64,000 nucleotides of DNA from Pseudomonas frederiksbergensis (GCF_900105495.1 NZ_FNTF01000002.1:5510501-5574500), one strand, 5' to 3'. Positions 51,081 through 60,289 are shown, counted from the stretch's first letter. Translations and numbers: made by a program. The notes: generated by a model not told the origin, from the letters alone.

Positions 51081-52073
51081 TTAACGGGATGGGTTGGGTG
51101 TGATCAGTCCGGCGGCAACCGCCAACTGCCACAAGCCGCGTTCGGTGGCTTGCTCGGCCAGGGTCACCCGGGTAAAACCACAGGCCTCGAGCGCCCGGCT
51201 GTAGCGGGCACAGAGTTGGGCATTACCGATGAGGACGATCGAAGGCAGATGAACGCTGTTGCGTCGGCGGCGCTGAACCGTCGCCAACGCTGACAATTCA
51301 TGGCCGATCAACAGGCCGGACAAGTAATCCGGTTGGGCGGTGGCGCTGAGTTCGCCAGTCAACCCAAGGCTGCGGGCACTGAACAATGTCGACAACGGCC
51401 CGATCTCGCCATCCGCCGACAGCGCCACCTGCACACCACGATCAAAGGCTTGCCCATCGAAGGACGCGCCCTTTTGCTGGGTGCGCCCCAAAATGCTGTG
51501 TTCGCTGAGCACGGCGAAGACTTCGCCGGTCATGAAGGTATCGAAATGCACGATGCAGCCGTCGGCCACTTCCACCCATTTCGAATGACTGCCCGGCAGG
51601 CCGATCAACAGATCACTACCCGCCTCGGCCGGTAGATTGTGCAGCACGCCAAGCACCTGGGTTTCTTCGCCGCGCATCACGTTGGGCAAACGCGAACGCT
51701 GAATCACGCCCGGCACGATGTGCACATCGACACCGCGAAGACTGCGAACCGTTTGTAGGGAGATTCCGAGATTGGCGACGTTCGCCGGCGTATCGCAGTA
51801 AGCCGCTTCACGCCAGCCTTGTGCGCTGCCGACCATGCCGCAAGCGATCACCGGCAAATCGGGCTGCGCGTCGAGCCAGTCACCGCAAGCCTCATCGAAG
51901 GCCAGTTCAAAACCGTCGGCACATTCCCGACCCGCGATCATTCGCGGCGTCCTGGGCAGCTGCATGATCCCCGAAGACAGCGAACGCTGTTCGAGCACCT
52001 GGCCACCCGCGGCGAGTTTGTAAGCACGTAATGAGGTTGTCCCCCAATCGAGCGCGATCAATTGCGCCAGCAT
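51081..52073 (-). CDS. dgoK: 2-dehydro-3-deoxygalactonokinase
   Basis: 330-residue sugar kinase of the DgoK family that phosphorylates 2-keto-3-deoxygalactonate. The ATP-binding LDWGTTSLRAYKL motif lies at residues 8-20, with LLIGLPGSHSKWVEV near residues 150-164. ATG at 52073 with AGGTG upstream. First gene of the galactonate operon, transcribed leftwards from a promoter next to the perfect palindrome at 52136-52172. Confidence 0.93.
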   Translation of the reverse strand: MLAQLIALDWGTTSLRAYKLAAGGQVLEQRSLSSGIMQLPRTPRMIAGRECADGFELAFDEACGDWLDAQPDLPVIACGMVGSAQGWREAAYCDTPANVANLGISLQTVRSLRGVDVHIVPGVIQRSRLPNVMRGEETQVLGVLHNLPAEAGSDLLIGLPGSHSKWVEVADGCIVHFDTFMTGEVFAVLSEHSILGRTQQKGASFDGQAFDRGVQVALSADGEIGPLSTLFSARSLGLTGELSATAQPDYLSGLLIGHELSALATVQRRRRNSVHLPSIVLIGNAQLCARYSRALEACGFTRVTLAEQATERGLWQLAVAAGLITPNPSR

Positions 52074-52135
52074 CGCTTCACCTGTTTTGTTTATTGGCAG
52101 TGAGTGAGCTGGACTATAAACCCGGACGCGCTTAA

Positions 52136-52172
52136 ATCTCAATATATAAATATAGGTCCCATATATTGAGAT
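52136..52172 (-). promoter_or_regulatory. Candidate dgo operator (palindrome)
   Basis: ATCTCAATATAT (52136-52147) and ATATATTGAGAT (52161-52172) are perfect reverse complements, separated by 13 bases. It is AT-rich in a GC-rich genome and lies 63 bases upstream of the dgoK start. Confidence 0.6.
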
Positions 52173-52178
52173 GAGATC

Positions 52179-52247
52179 AAAAAAAGATCGCCGCCTTCGG
52201 CAGCTCCTACAAATAGGTGTAGGAGTTGCCGAAGGCGGCGATCTTTA
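52179..52247. repeat. Short GCCGAAGGC inverted repeat / terminator
   Basis: AAAGATCGCCGCC to GGCGGCGATCTTT with inner TTCGGCA/TGCCGAA arms. Read on the minus strand it could also end the GNAT gene; related in sequence to the repeats at 21.7 and 52.8 kb. Confidence 0.75.
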
Positions 52248-52264
52248 AAGGATGTTGCGTACGA

Positions 52265-52747
52265 TCAATTGCCCTCGGCAAACTCCCGCAACACCGCCCC
52301 ATCCATCCGATACCGAACCCACTCTTCCTGCGGCTGCGCACCCAAGGATTTGTAGAACTCGATCGCCGGTTTATTCCAGTCCAGCACGCTCCACTCGAAC
52401 CGACCGCAATCATTGGCGCAGGCGATTTTCGCCAGGTGACGCAGCAAGGTTTTACCGGCGCCGCCGCCACGCTGATCAGGGGTGATGTAGAGGTCTTCGA
52501 GGTAAAGGCAGTTGCTGCCGAGCCACGTGGAATAGCTGAAGAAGAACACCGCGAAGCCAATCGGCAAGCCGTCGCGCAGGCAAATCAGGCCATGGGCGGT
52601 GGCGCCTTCGCTGAACAGGCTGCGCTCGATGTCGGCGACGCTGGCGATGACTTCGTGGCGGGCACGTTCGTAGTCGGCCAGTTCGGTGATGAACCCGAGG
52701 ATTTGCGGTGCATCGCTCGGGGTCGCCGGGCGGATCTCGATCGTCAT
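52265..52747 (-). CDS. GNAT-family N-acetyltransferase
   Basis: 160-residue acetyltransferase that starts MTIEIRPATPSDAPQILGF. The acetyl-CoA motif is DQRGGGAGKTLLRHL near residues 90-105, followed by EWSVLDWNKPAIEFYKSLGA. It resembles the diamine or ribosomal-protein type, but the substrate is not known. ATG at 52747 with GAAGG upstream. Confidence 0.87.
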   Translation of the reverse strand: MTIEIRPATPSDAPQILGFITELADYERARHEVIASVADIERSLFSEGATAHGLICLRDGLPIGFAVFFFSYSTWLGSNCLYLEDLYITPDQRGGGAGKTLLRHLAKIACANDCGRFEWSVLDWNKPAIEFYKSLGAQPQEEWVRYRMDGAVLREFAEGN

Positions 52748-52839
52748 GGACGTGCCTTCGTCAAAAGTTGAAAACGCCATACTAAGTCCGCGAGCGGCGC
52801 TCGTCACACTGGAAATTCAAAGCTGATCCAAGGAGCATG

Positions 52840-52972
52840 TGTAGCAGCTGGCGAAGCCTGCGTTCGGCTGCGTAGCAGTCGTGAAACCTGAACACGCAGT
52901 TTTCCTGTAACACCGCATCGTCTGATTTCACGACTGCTACGCAGCCGAACGCAGGCTTCGCCAGCTGCTACA
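52840..52972. repeat. Long inverted repeat, CAGCTGGCGAAGC type, copy 2
   Basis: GTAGCAGCTGGCGAAGCCTG to its complement, separated by a 41-base unique core. Related to 21701-21834 with different inner bases. Confidence 0.85.
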
Positions 52973-53001
52973 GGGTTATGTCGCTGCTTAACAGGATGTT
53001 T

Positions 53002-53655
53002 ATGAACACTGATGCTTTCGCGCCACTGCAACTTCTCGCTGCACAACTGCTGCCCCACGCGCTGGAGCCGTCGGAAGATGGTGCCCATGATCTTTCGCAC
53101 TTGCAGCGGGTCTGGCACAACGTGCGTACGCTTCACGCTGAAGAAGGTGGCGATCTTGAGGTGCTGCTCGCGGCCGTGCTTTTGCATGATTGCGTGGCGG
53201 TAGAGAAGAATTCGCCGCTGCGTTCTCAGGCGTCCCGGCTGGCCGCCAAAAAGGCATCGAAATGGTTGGCGGACATGGCCTGGCCTGGCGCAAAAATCAG
53301 CGCAGTTGCCCATGCCATCGAAGCGCACAGTTTTTCCGCCAACATCGCGCCAACCACGCTCGAAGCGAAAATCATCCAGGACGCCGACCGCCTCGATTCC
53401 CTCGGCATGCTCGGCGTGGCGCGGACCTTTTACATCGCCGGACGTATGGGTAGCGCTTTGTACGACCCAGAGGATCCCGAGGCGAAGGACCGGGAATACG
53501 ATGACAAACGTTTTTGCCTCGACCATTTCCAGACCAAACTGCTGCACCTGGCGGATGGGTTCCAGACGACCACCGGCCAAACTCTGGCGCGGATTCGTCA
53601 TGAGCGGTTGAAGGGGTTCATGGTGTTGTTCAAGGAAGAAATCGGCGTCTGCTGA
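53002..53655 (+). CDS. HD-domain phosphohydrolase
   Basis: 217-residue protein of the YfbR/YedJ-like HD type. Metal-binding residues are in HDLSHLQRVWHNV (about residues 33-45) and LLHDC (about 65-69). These enzymes hydrolyse nucleotides or oligonucleotides; the substrate is not known. ATG at 53002 with AGGA upstream; an in-frame start at 52978 lies in the inverted repeat. Confidence 0.85.
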   Translation: MNTDAFAPLQLLAAQLLPHALEPSEDGAHDLSHLQRVWHNVRTLHAEEGGDLEVLLAAVLLHDCVAVEKNSPLRSQASRLAAKKASKWLADMAWPGAKISAVAHAIEAHSFSANIAPTTLEAKIIQDADRLDSLGMLGVARTFYIAGRMGSALYDPEDPEAKDREYDDKRFCLDHFQTKLLHLADGFQTTTGQTLARIRHERLKGFMVLFKEEIGVC

Positions 53656-53767
53656 AGGCCTTACTCCGGCCAACACTAACCCTGAAATCAATAACCTCAG
53701 ACCTAACATCGACGCCTTGCGTGATAGATAGATGAAGCTCTCTTCTATCGGGTCAAGGAACCGCGTC

Positions 53768-54973
53768 ATGCCTAGCGCAACACCCCAAGTCTCAAGCAGG
53801 TTGTTCGGCCTGTTTTGCCTGGCCAGCTATTTGCTGTCGCTGTCCTATGGCTCGACCTTTTTGCTGTCGCTGTTGATCGGTGCCCGCGGCGGTAACGAGC
53901 ACGATGCCGGCAGTGTGATTTCGGCGGCGATGCTCAGTACGTTTGCAGCGGTGATCGTCTCCGGCCACTTGTCCGATTTGCTCGGCGCGGCGCGCTCGAT
54001 TGCGCTGTTCGGCATTCTGCTGGTGGCCGCCAGCCTGGGCTTTGCCCTGGCGCCAGGCTTCGGCAATCTGCTGTTGTTTTTCGGGCTATTGCTGGGGCTG
54101 GGTTGGGGCGTGTTCTACACCCTCGGGCCGATCATCGTGGCGAGTCTGGTAACGCCTGCCCAACGCGCGAAATACTTTGCGCTGTTGTCGGGCAGCATGA
54201 TGACCGGGATCGGCAGCGGCCCCTTGTTAGGCCGCGCCGCCAGTGCCCTCGGGTATCCGGTGACCGCGGCGTTTTACCTCGCGGCACTGGCCAGCCTGAT
54301 CGGCGTATTACTGTTCTGGCGGTTGGATTCGCAGCTGAAAAAAGCGCCGGCCCACTCGGCAGCGGTGTCGCGAATTTCCTGGCGGGCAGCGGCGCAAGTG
54401 CTGTCGTCCAAAGCGGTATTCCCGATCATCATGGTCGGGCTTGGCGGTTGCGTTTTCGGCGGTCTGTCGAGTTTTCAAACCAGCTACGCTGCCGCGCGTT
54501 CACTCGACTATTCACTGTTCTTCCTCGGTTTCATGGGCGCTGCGATCAGCAGCCGCATGCTGATCGGCGGTTTCGTGGTCAAGCGCGACCCGTTCCGGGC
54601 GTCCTGCCTGCTGTCGGGCTTGATGATGGGTTCGATCCTGATGTTCGGGTTTGTCGTCGACGACGGATTCAGCTACGTGCTGGCGGCGGTGATGCTCGGG
54701 GTCGGTTACGGGCTGACCTATTCGGTGATCAACGGCCTGGCGGCCAACGAGACGCCGAACGGCACCACCGCGCAATCCTTGCTGCTGTTCAGCCTGTCCT
54801 ACTTTATCGGCGTGTTTGGCTTTCCGTTGCTGGCCGGGAAAATCATCGTGGAACAGGGGATGGCGACGCTGTTGCTCACGGTGTTGGCGGTTGCTGTACT
54901 GAATTGGCTGATCAGCGTCGGCCGGCTGGCCTGGCGCCGAGCCGTTACCCGCAAAGTGTTGCAGCAGGCCTAG
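53768..54973 (+). CDS. MFS transporter
   Basis: 401-residue, 12-helix major facilitator with the motif GHLSDLLGAARS (loop 2-3, about residues 63-74) and a symmetric second half. The substrate cannot be read from sequence. AAGGA lies 8 bases before the ATG at 53768. Confidence 0.88.
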   Translation: MPSATPQVSSRLFGLFCLASYLLSLSYGSTFLLSLLIGARGGNEHDAGSVISAAMLSTFAAVIVSGHLSDLLGAARSIALFGILLVAASLGFALAPGFGNLLLFFGLLLGLGWGVFYTLGPIIVASLVTPAQRAKYFALLSGSMMTGIGSGPLLGRAASALGYPVTAAFYLAALASLIGVLLFWRLDSQLKKAPAHSAAVSRISWRAAAQVLSSKAVFPIIMVGLGGCVFGGLSSFQTSYAAARSLDYSLFFLGFMGAAISSRMLIGGFVVKRDPFRASCLLSGLMMGSILMFGFVVDDGFSYVLAAVMLGVGYGLTYSVINGLAANETPNGTTAQSLLLFSLSYFIGVFGFPLLAGKIIVEQGMATLLLTVLAVAVLNWLISVGRLAWRRAVTRKVLQQA

Positions 54974-55073
54974 ACCGTTCGTCGTTCATCAGGCACCAAT
55001 CCAAATCGGGGGCGGACCAACTCAGGTAAGGACTCTATTAAATGGACCTATCCACACCCATCAAGAGGTAACC

Positions 55074-55328
55074 ATGAACGTTGATAAAAACCTTGAGAAA
55101 GAAGTCCTGACCCGTCTGCTGCATGCCCATCCAAACGGTTTGGGCAAGGAGGTCCTGGACAATTACCGGGGGGAGAGAGTCGTGGCCAGCACCCTCGCCA
55201 CGCTGCAGGATCGTGGATTGATCCAGCATGGTCATGTGATCTGCAACGAAGAGGGTGAGCATTCTTTGAATCTACCGATCAAGCTTAGTGCCGCAGGGGT
55301 TGAAGTGGCCCGCAAGCTGGACGTTTAG
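55074..55328 (+). CDS. Small winged-helix-like protein
   Basis: 84-residue protein, MNVDKNLEKEVLTRLLHAHP followed by GLGKEVLDNYRGE and a basic LATLQDRGLIQHGHVI segment, compatible with a winged-helix fold. Function unknown. It precedes the Rho-N-like gene by 73 bases. Confidence 0.8.
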   Translation: MNVDKNLEKEVLTRLLHAHPNGLGKEVLDNYRGERVVASTLATLQDRGLIQHGHVICNEEGEHSLNLPIKLSAAGVEVARKLDV

Positions 55329-55401
55329 CAAGACGAATCAGATCGCAGTCGTGCGCGGCTGCGACCGTTTGACAGACTCTACAAGCAGCAGGAGAAATCC
55401 C

Positions 55402-55782
55402 ATGCCTCGTGGAAGCAAAGACAAATACACCGCCGAGCAGAAACGCAAGGCCGAACACATCGAAGAAAGCTACGAGAACAAAGGTGTCTCGAAAGAAGAA
55501 GCCGAAGCCCGGGCCTGGGCGACCGTCAACAAGCAGTCGGGTGGCGGTGAGCGCAAAGGTGGGTCCGGACGCAAGAAACTGGCGAGTGCCAAGGCCGAAG
55601 ATCGCCAGGAATCAGCTCGTCGTGCGGTGGCCAGCCGTGAGGGTCATTCGCGTAACAGCAAGGCTTCGCGCGAAACCCAGACCGTCGACAGCTTGATGAA
55701 AGAAGCCCGGGCGAAGAAGATTCCGGGACGGTCGAGCATGCGCAAGCAGGAGTTGATCGAGGCGTTGCGCAAGGCTGGGTAA
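55402..55782 (+). CDS. Basic protein with Rho-N/SAP-like C-terminus
   Basis: 126-residue, very basic protein. Residues 1-95 are Lys/Arg/Ser-rich with an ESYENKGVSKEEAEARAWA helix; residues 96-126 (VDSLMKEARAKKIPGRSSMR then KQELIEALRKAG) match the Rho N-terminal/SAP type that binds nucleic acid. Often called plasmid-stabilisation protein without proof. AGGAGAAATCCC before the ATG at 55402. Confidence 0.83.
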   Translation: MPRGSKDKYTAEQKRKAEHIEESYENKGVSKEEAEARAWATVNKQSGGGERKGGSGRKKLASAKAEDRQESARRAVASREGHSRNSKASRETQTVDSLMKEARAKKIPGRSSMRKQELIEALRKAG

Positions 55783-55808
55783 GGTCGGGATTTGTGTTGA
55801 ATTGGATG

Positions 55809-55892
55809 CCGCCTTCGCGAGCAAGCCCGCTCCCACATTGGTTTTGTGTACGACACAGATCCAATGTGGGAGCGGGCTTGCTCGCGAAGGCG
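55809..55892. repeat. REP pair, GCGAGCAAGCCC subtype
   Basis: GCCTTCGCGAGCAAGCCCGC and its complement, near-perfect. A different REP subtype from the one at 6.2 kb; it does not carry the IS110 target. Confidence 0.9.
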
Positions 55893-55897
55893 ATAGA

Positions 55898-56827
55898 TCA
55901 GGCGCCAAAGGTCTTGCGGATTAAATAGTCCACCTCAGCCGTCCCCGGCGAAGTCGCCGGCCCCCAGCGAGTCACCGCCAACGCAGCCGCCGCATTCGCC
56001 CGCCGTGCCGCCTCACTCGCCGACAATCCTTGCGCCAACCCAGCCACAAACACCCCGGCATGCGCATCCCCCGCGCCATTGCTGTCCACCGCCTCGACCT
56101 TGAATCCCGGCACGTGCTGGCAGTCTCCACGCTGGCTGATCCAGCACCCCTGCGGGCCGTCACGCACCACTATCAACACGTTGGCCGGCAGATGATCGGC
56201 CAACCGGTTCAAGGCTTCGGCAATGTCCGCCGCACCGGTAAACTTCAGCGCTTCGACACTGTTGCTGGTCCACAGATCGATGCGCGCCAGCAAGGCTTGC
56301 ATCAACGGCTCATCCGGCGAATCCACCAGCGGACCCGGATCGAACACCACGTTGATTCCTCGCGGCAAATCCAGCACCCAATCCACCAGCGCCTGGGCTT
56401 TGCCGCCATGCAGCAGGCTGTAACCGCTGACGTAGACATAGTCACCCGCCTCGGCTGGCACGCTGGCCAGATCCTCGGCCGTCAGCTCACCTTCGGCACC
56501 GATATAGGAAATGAAACTGCGCTCGGCCGACGCTTCGGTCAGCGCGACGCACAATCCCGTATCCCGTTCGGCACGGTGAATGATGCCAATCCGTATGCCT
56601 TCAGCCTTCATCGCTTCACGGGCAAGATCACCGAAACGCCCGGTGCCGTGGCGGCCGAGGTAAACCACCGGCAAACCATTGCGCTGGGCGGCAGCCATCA
56701 CATTGAATCCGCCGCCAGCCTCGAAACTGGCGGAGTGCGCCAGCACGTCGCCGCCCGAATGCGGCAGTTTATCCACGGCCATGACCAGGTCGATCATGAC
56801 CTGGCCGGTGTGCAGCAATCTAGGCAT
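55898..56827 (-). CDS. PfkB-family (ribokinase-like) sugar or nucleoside kinase
   Basis: 309-residue kinase with SFEAGGGFNVMAAAQRNG near residues 35-52 and the catalytic DSNGAGDAHAGVFVAG near 243-258 (Asp and anion hole). It phosphorylates a sugar or nucleoside. The start at 56827 overlaps the permease stop by 8 bases, so it is translated with it. It is the last gene of the GntR-glycohydrolase-permease-kinase set, suggesting it phosphorylates ribose or a nucleoside set free by the cluster. Confidence 0.88.
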   Translation of the reverse strand: MPRLLHTGQVMIDLVMAVDKLPHSGGDVLAHSASFEAGGGFNVMAAAQRNGLPVVYLGRHGTGRFGDLAREAMKAEGIRIGIIHRAERDTGLCVALTEASAERSFISYIGAEGELTAEDLASVPAEAGDYVYVSGYSLLHGGKAQALVDWVLDLPRGINVVFDPGPLVDSPDEPLMQALLARIDLWTSNSVEALKFTGAADIAEALNRLADHLPANVLIVVRDGPQGCWISQRGDCQHVPGFKVEAVDSNGAGDAHAGVFVAGLAQGLSASEAARRANAAAALAVTRWGPATSPGTAEVDYLIRKTFGA

Positions 56828-58286
56828 GAGCGTTCTCAACCAACGCGGCGCGGCGATCCTTGGCGCCGCCGAGTACACAGTAAATACCACCGGCCACCAG
56901 GAACGTCACGATCCAGCCGAGGCCGTTATGACCCAGCCAGGAGTCGGACAGGAAGCCGCGGAACCACACGGTTTGTTCGGTCGTGCCTATGGTGGTGAAA
57001 CTGAAGCCCAGCACGATTGCCAGCGCCCACGCACCAAAGGCGCGCCACTCGACACCGCCGCTGTACCAGTAAGCGCTGCTCGGGCTGACGTCCAGCAGGT
57101 CTTTGGGGCTGTAGTAATGACGATGGATCAGGTCAACGACGAAGATCCCGACCCACGCGGTGATCGGCACCGCCAGCAGTGAAATGAAAGTAATGAACGG
57201 GCCGTAGAAACTGTCGGCGATCAGCATGAAATAGATTGAACCGGCAAAAATCGCAACGATATCGACGACCACCGCGTAAACACGTTTGACCTTCAGGCCA
57301 AGGGTCAGCGTGGTCAAACCGGCCGAGTACACCGACAGGTTGTTCGACAGCAGCAACCCGCCGAACGCGGTGATCAGGTACGGCACGGCCATCCAGGTCG
57401 GCAGCATGTCGCGGATCGCGATGATCGGGTCGGTGGCCGAGGCCAGGTCATTGTTGCCCACTGACAGCAGGCCGCCGAGGGTGATCAGCAGCACCAGCGG
57501 AATCCCCGCACCAAACGCTGCCGACGCCACCAGGCGCACGGCTTTGACGCTGCGGTGCTGGTAGCGCGACATGTCGGCACCAGCGTTGGCCCAACCGATC
57601 CCGGTGCCGGCGGCCATGGTGCCGATGCCGATGATCATTGCGCTCAACGGTGCCGGCGTGGCGTTGAACACCGCGCTCCAGTCGATGGTGGCGCAGAGAA
57701 AGCCGCCGACCAGAATGTTCAGCGCACCGAACACGTAGGTTGCCCACTTCTGGATCACCAGCAAGGTGGCGTGACCGAGACCCGACACCGAGAGGGTCAG
57801 CAGCACGAAAATCGCAATGAAGATCAACGTCAGCACGGGTGCGCTTTTGGCTTCCACCGGCGAGCCGAACAGGATCGAGCACAGCGACAGCAACACGAAC
57901 GCGGCGGTGGTGGTGTTGACGGTTTCCCAGCCCAGACGCGACATCAGCGAGACCAGGGTCGGGCCGATGTTGCCGCGTACACCGAAAATCGCTCGCGACA
58001 ACGTCAGGCTCGGGGCGCGACCACGGCGACCGGCAATGGAGATGATCCCGACCACCGCGAAGGAACCGGCGGCGCCGAGGATCGCGACGATGATCGCCTG
58101 CCAGATCGCCAAGCCGCGAAAGGCTACAAGGGTTGCGCCCAGCGGCAGGCCGAGGATGGAGATGTTGGCCGCAAACCAGACCCAGAACAGCTGCAACGGA
58201 TGACCGTTGCACTCCGCTTCCGGCACCGGCTCGATGCCTCGGGTTTCCAATTGCCCGGCACTTTGCCCGGTGTTCGATGAACTCAT
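56820..58286 (-). CDS. NCS1-family nucleobase/nucleoside permease
   Basis: 488-residue permease with 12 predicted helices of the NCS1 type (PLQLFWVWFAANISILGLPL near residues 29-48 and GRAPSLTLSRAIFGVRGNIG near 90-109). It probably imports a nucleobase, nucleoside or related ring compound with protons or sodium. ATG at 58286 with AGGAG upstream. Overlaps the kinase start. Separated from the glycohydrolase by a REP pair. Confidence 0.9.
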   Translation of the reverse strand: MSSSNTGQSAGQLETRGIEPVPEAECNGHPLQLFWVWFAANISILGLPLGATLVAFRGLAIWQAIIVAILGAAGSFAVVGIISIAGRRGRAPSLTLSRAIFGVRGNIGPTLVSLMSRLGWETVNTTTAAFVLLSLCSILFGSPVEAKSAPVLTLIFIAIFVLLTLSVSGLGHATLLVIQKWATYVFGALNILVGGFLCATIDWSAVFNATPAPLSAMIIGIGTMAAGTGIGWANAGADMSRYQHRSVKAVRLVASAAFGAGIPLVLLITLGGLLSVGNNDLASATDPIIAIRDMLPTWMAVPYLITAFGGLLLSNNLSVYSAGLTTLTLGLKVKRVYAVVVDIVAIFAGSIYFMLIADSFYGPFITFISLLAVPITAWVGIFVVDLIHRHYYSPKDLLDVSPSSAYWYSGGVEWRAFGAWALAIVLGFSFTTIGTTEQTVWFRGFLSDSWLGHNGLGWIVTFLVAGGIYCVLGGAKDRRAALVENAHA

Positions 58287-58408
58287 GTGAAATGCTCCTG
58301 TTGCCTTTGTTGTGGTTGTGGGCAATTGCGGAAGACGACATAACATTTCGGCGGTCCTGGCCGTGTTTGTGCTTTCCGTTGCGGGTTATCAAATCAAGCA
58401 GGCGGCGC

Positions 58409-58498
58409 GCTCATCGCGAGCAGGCTCACTCCCACAGGTACGGCGTGTACCTCAAGGTTTGCACTATCCCTGTGGGAGCGAGCCTGCTCGCGATGGCG
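58409..58498. repeat. REP pair inside the salvage cluster
   Basis: Inverted units TCGCGAGCAGGCTCACTCCC and TGGGAGCGAGCCTGCTCGCGA. The right arm carries an exact, unoccupied IS110 target on the minus strand (58472-58485). Confidence 0.88.
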
Positions 58499-58507
58499 CC
58501 AGTGCTG

Positions 58508-59506
58508 TCAACGCAAGGCCAAGAGCCCCTGCACCAACGGTTCCAGCTCCAAGTCATTGACAGCTTTGACCTTGTCGATCATCGCCGCCGGCCAACTCTC
58601 AAGACCCAGGCAGGCCCCAAGCATGGCGCCGAGAATCGCCGCGATGGTGTCCGTGTCGCCGCCCAGGCTCGCGGCCATGCACAGCGCTTCGAACGCATTC
58701 ATTTCACCAATGGCCACTTGCTGGGCCAGGGCAAACGAGACCACCACCGACTCCTGTGAAGCCACAGATGTACCGATCACGTCGTACATCAAATCCGCCA
58801 GCAGTGCCTTGTCGCTGTCGACACTGATGGTCCGCGCCCAACTGATGCGCGAAGCGATGCGTCCGCCCGCCACCCAGTTACCGTGGCCTTCAGCTTGCAG
58901 AGCGATTTGCTGGCCGAGGTTCAATGCTTCGCCCAGGTCCATGCCGTTGATACCGGCCGAGACCACCGCCGCTACTGCCGCCGCGCTGGAAATGCCCAGC
59001 GTGGTGTTGTGGGTGACCTGGCAAGCCTGCACGACAGCGTTGATGAATTGCTCAGGCTTGGCGACATCCGCCGCAATCCCCACCGGCGTGATGCGCATCG
59101 CCGCGCCATTGGTGGTGCCGTAGCGCCCCGCTTCTTCCGGCGAGTGGCCGGCGAGGATCATCTCGATGGCACGTTTGGTCGAAGGGCCGAGCAAGTCTTG
59201 CGAGCCCTTGGCCTGCATCGCCGCTTCCCATTCGATCAGCCGTTGGGCGAGCAGCGCCGGTTCGATCCGGCCCTCTCCCTCAACCAGCAGTTGGCCAACC
59301 AGAATCGCCTGTTCGGTGTCATCGGTGATCGAGCCTTTGAGCATGTTGGCGGCGATCGGTTGATCGGGGCCTGCGTCTTCCAGGCCAGTGATTTCGCCGA
59401 AGCGCACCTTGATCTCGGCACGGCTCAGGGATTGGGTCGGCATGCCCAGCGCATCGCCCAGCGCCAGTCCGTAGAACGCGCCCAATGCACGATTGAGCGC
59501 GGTCAC
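58508..59506 (-). CDS. ADP-ribosylglycohydrolase-family protein
   Basis: 332-residue DraG-type protein. Metal ligands are in ITDDTEQ near residues 60-66 and GGDTDTIAA near 281-289. Family members split N-glycosidic or O-glycosidic links to ribose. Start is GTG at 59506, overlapping the GntR stop as GTGA, with GGAGAG upstream. Its position with an importer and a kinase suggests hydrolysis of an imported riboside rather than removal of ADP-ribose from proteins. Confidence 0.87.
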   Translation of the reverse strand: MTALNRALGAFYGLALGDALGMPTQSLSRAEIKVRFGEITGLEDAGPDQPIAANMLKGSITDDTEQAILVGQLLVEGEGRIEPALLAQRLIEWEAAMQAKGSQDLLGPSTKRAIEMILAGHSPEEAGRYGTTNGAAMRITPVGIAADVAKPEQFINAVVQACQVTHNTTLGISSAAAVAAVVSAGINGMDLGEALNLGQQIALQAEGHGNWVAGGRIASRISWARTISVDSDKALLADLMYDVIGTSVASQESVVVSFALAQQVAIGEMNAFEALCMAASLGGDTDTIAAILGAMLGACLGLESWPAAMIDKVKAVNDLELEPLVQGLLALR

Positions 59507-60216
59507 TTTGACTCTCCAAACTGCAGGTGCAAGCGAAAATGCACCGGGTCGAGCAAGCTTTCGACCTGTTCCATGAAGCGGTTTTTCCGGTCGTAGGTGG
59601 TGCGCAACGCCTTGAGGAACACCGTGCCCTCCGGACGACCGAGCAGTTCGGCGTCTTCGGCGTTCAAGGGTTCGGCGCCGATCCATTGATCTCCGCGCTC
59701 GCCGATATAGCCGTAGGCGGCCAGGGTGATGGTCAGGGAGTTGTCGATAAGGCCGACCCGCGGCAGGCTTTCCAGGCCTCCGGTGGCGGGCATCAATGAG
59801 CGTTCAAGGGAGACCAGCTTGCCTTCGTTGGAACGACGGCGACGGTCGAGGGTGATGAATTGGTCGGTGCCGAAACGCGGCAACAGGTCAGGACGGGTGA
59901 CCGCCTCCAGCCGCAGCACTTCGGTATTGATCAGCGCCCCGCTGTCGGCCAGGGCCTGGGCCCAGCCGCTGCGTTGATCGAGCACCACGCCGTCGAAGGT
60001 GACGATGGAGCCCACCCCGCTTTGCGTCGCGATGTAGTTGCGCCGTTTCAACTCAGCCAGGGCTTCGCGCAGCGTGCCGCGGCTGACTTTGAATTCTTGA
60101 GCCAATTGATGCTCGCCCGGCAACAGAAAGCCATCCTCCATGAGGCCGCTTTCGATGCGCCGGATGAGTTCGTCGACCACCCGTTGTTTCTTGTCAAATC
60201 GTACCTGTCTAATCAT
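59503..60216 (-). CDS. GntR/HutC-type regulator
   Basis: 237 residues. Residues 1-75 are a GntR winged helix (LIRRIESGLMEDGFLLPGEH, then EFKVSRGTLREALAELKRRN), and residues 90-235 are a UTRA effector domain. It is first in the cluster and overlaps the glycohydrolase start by 4 bases, so it is likely the local repressor. ATG at 60216 is preferred over a TTG two codons upstream. The ribosome binding site is weak. Confidence 0.88.
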   Translation of the reverse strand: MIRQVRFDKKQRVVDELIRRIESGLMEDGFLLPGEHQLAQEFKVSRGTLREALAELKRRNYIATQSGVGSIVTFDGVVLDQRSGWAQALADSGALINTEVLRLEAVTRPDLLPRFGTDQFITLDRRRRSNEGKLVSLERSLMPATGGLESLPRVGLIDNSLTITLAAYGYIGERGDQWIGAEPLNAEDAELLGRPEGTVFLKALRTTYDRKNRFMEQVESLLDPVHFRLHLQFGESK

Positions 60217-60289
60217 GTACAAAGAGATACTCGAAACGGGCTGGGGCGAGCAAGGAATATTTAGGGGAAGTGACGGAAGGAATTACACA

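Noticed and set aside
60196..60222. GTAC-flanked sequence near the GntR start as an operator
   Set aside because: Only a 4-base match (GTAC) repeated across the start codon, too weak to support.
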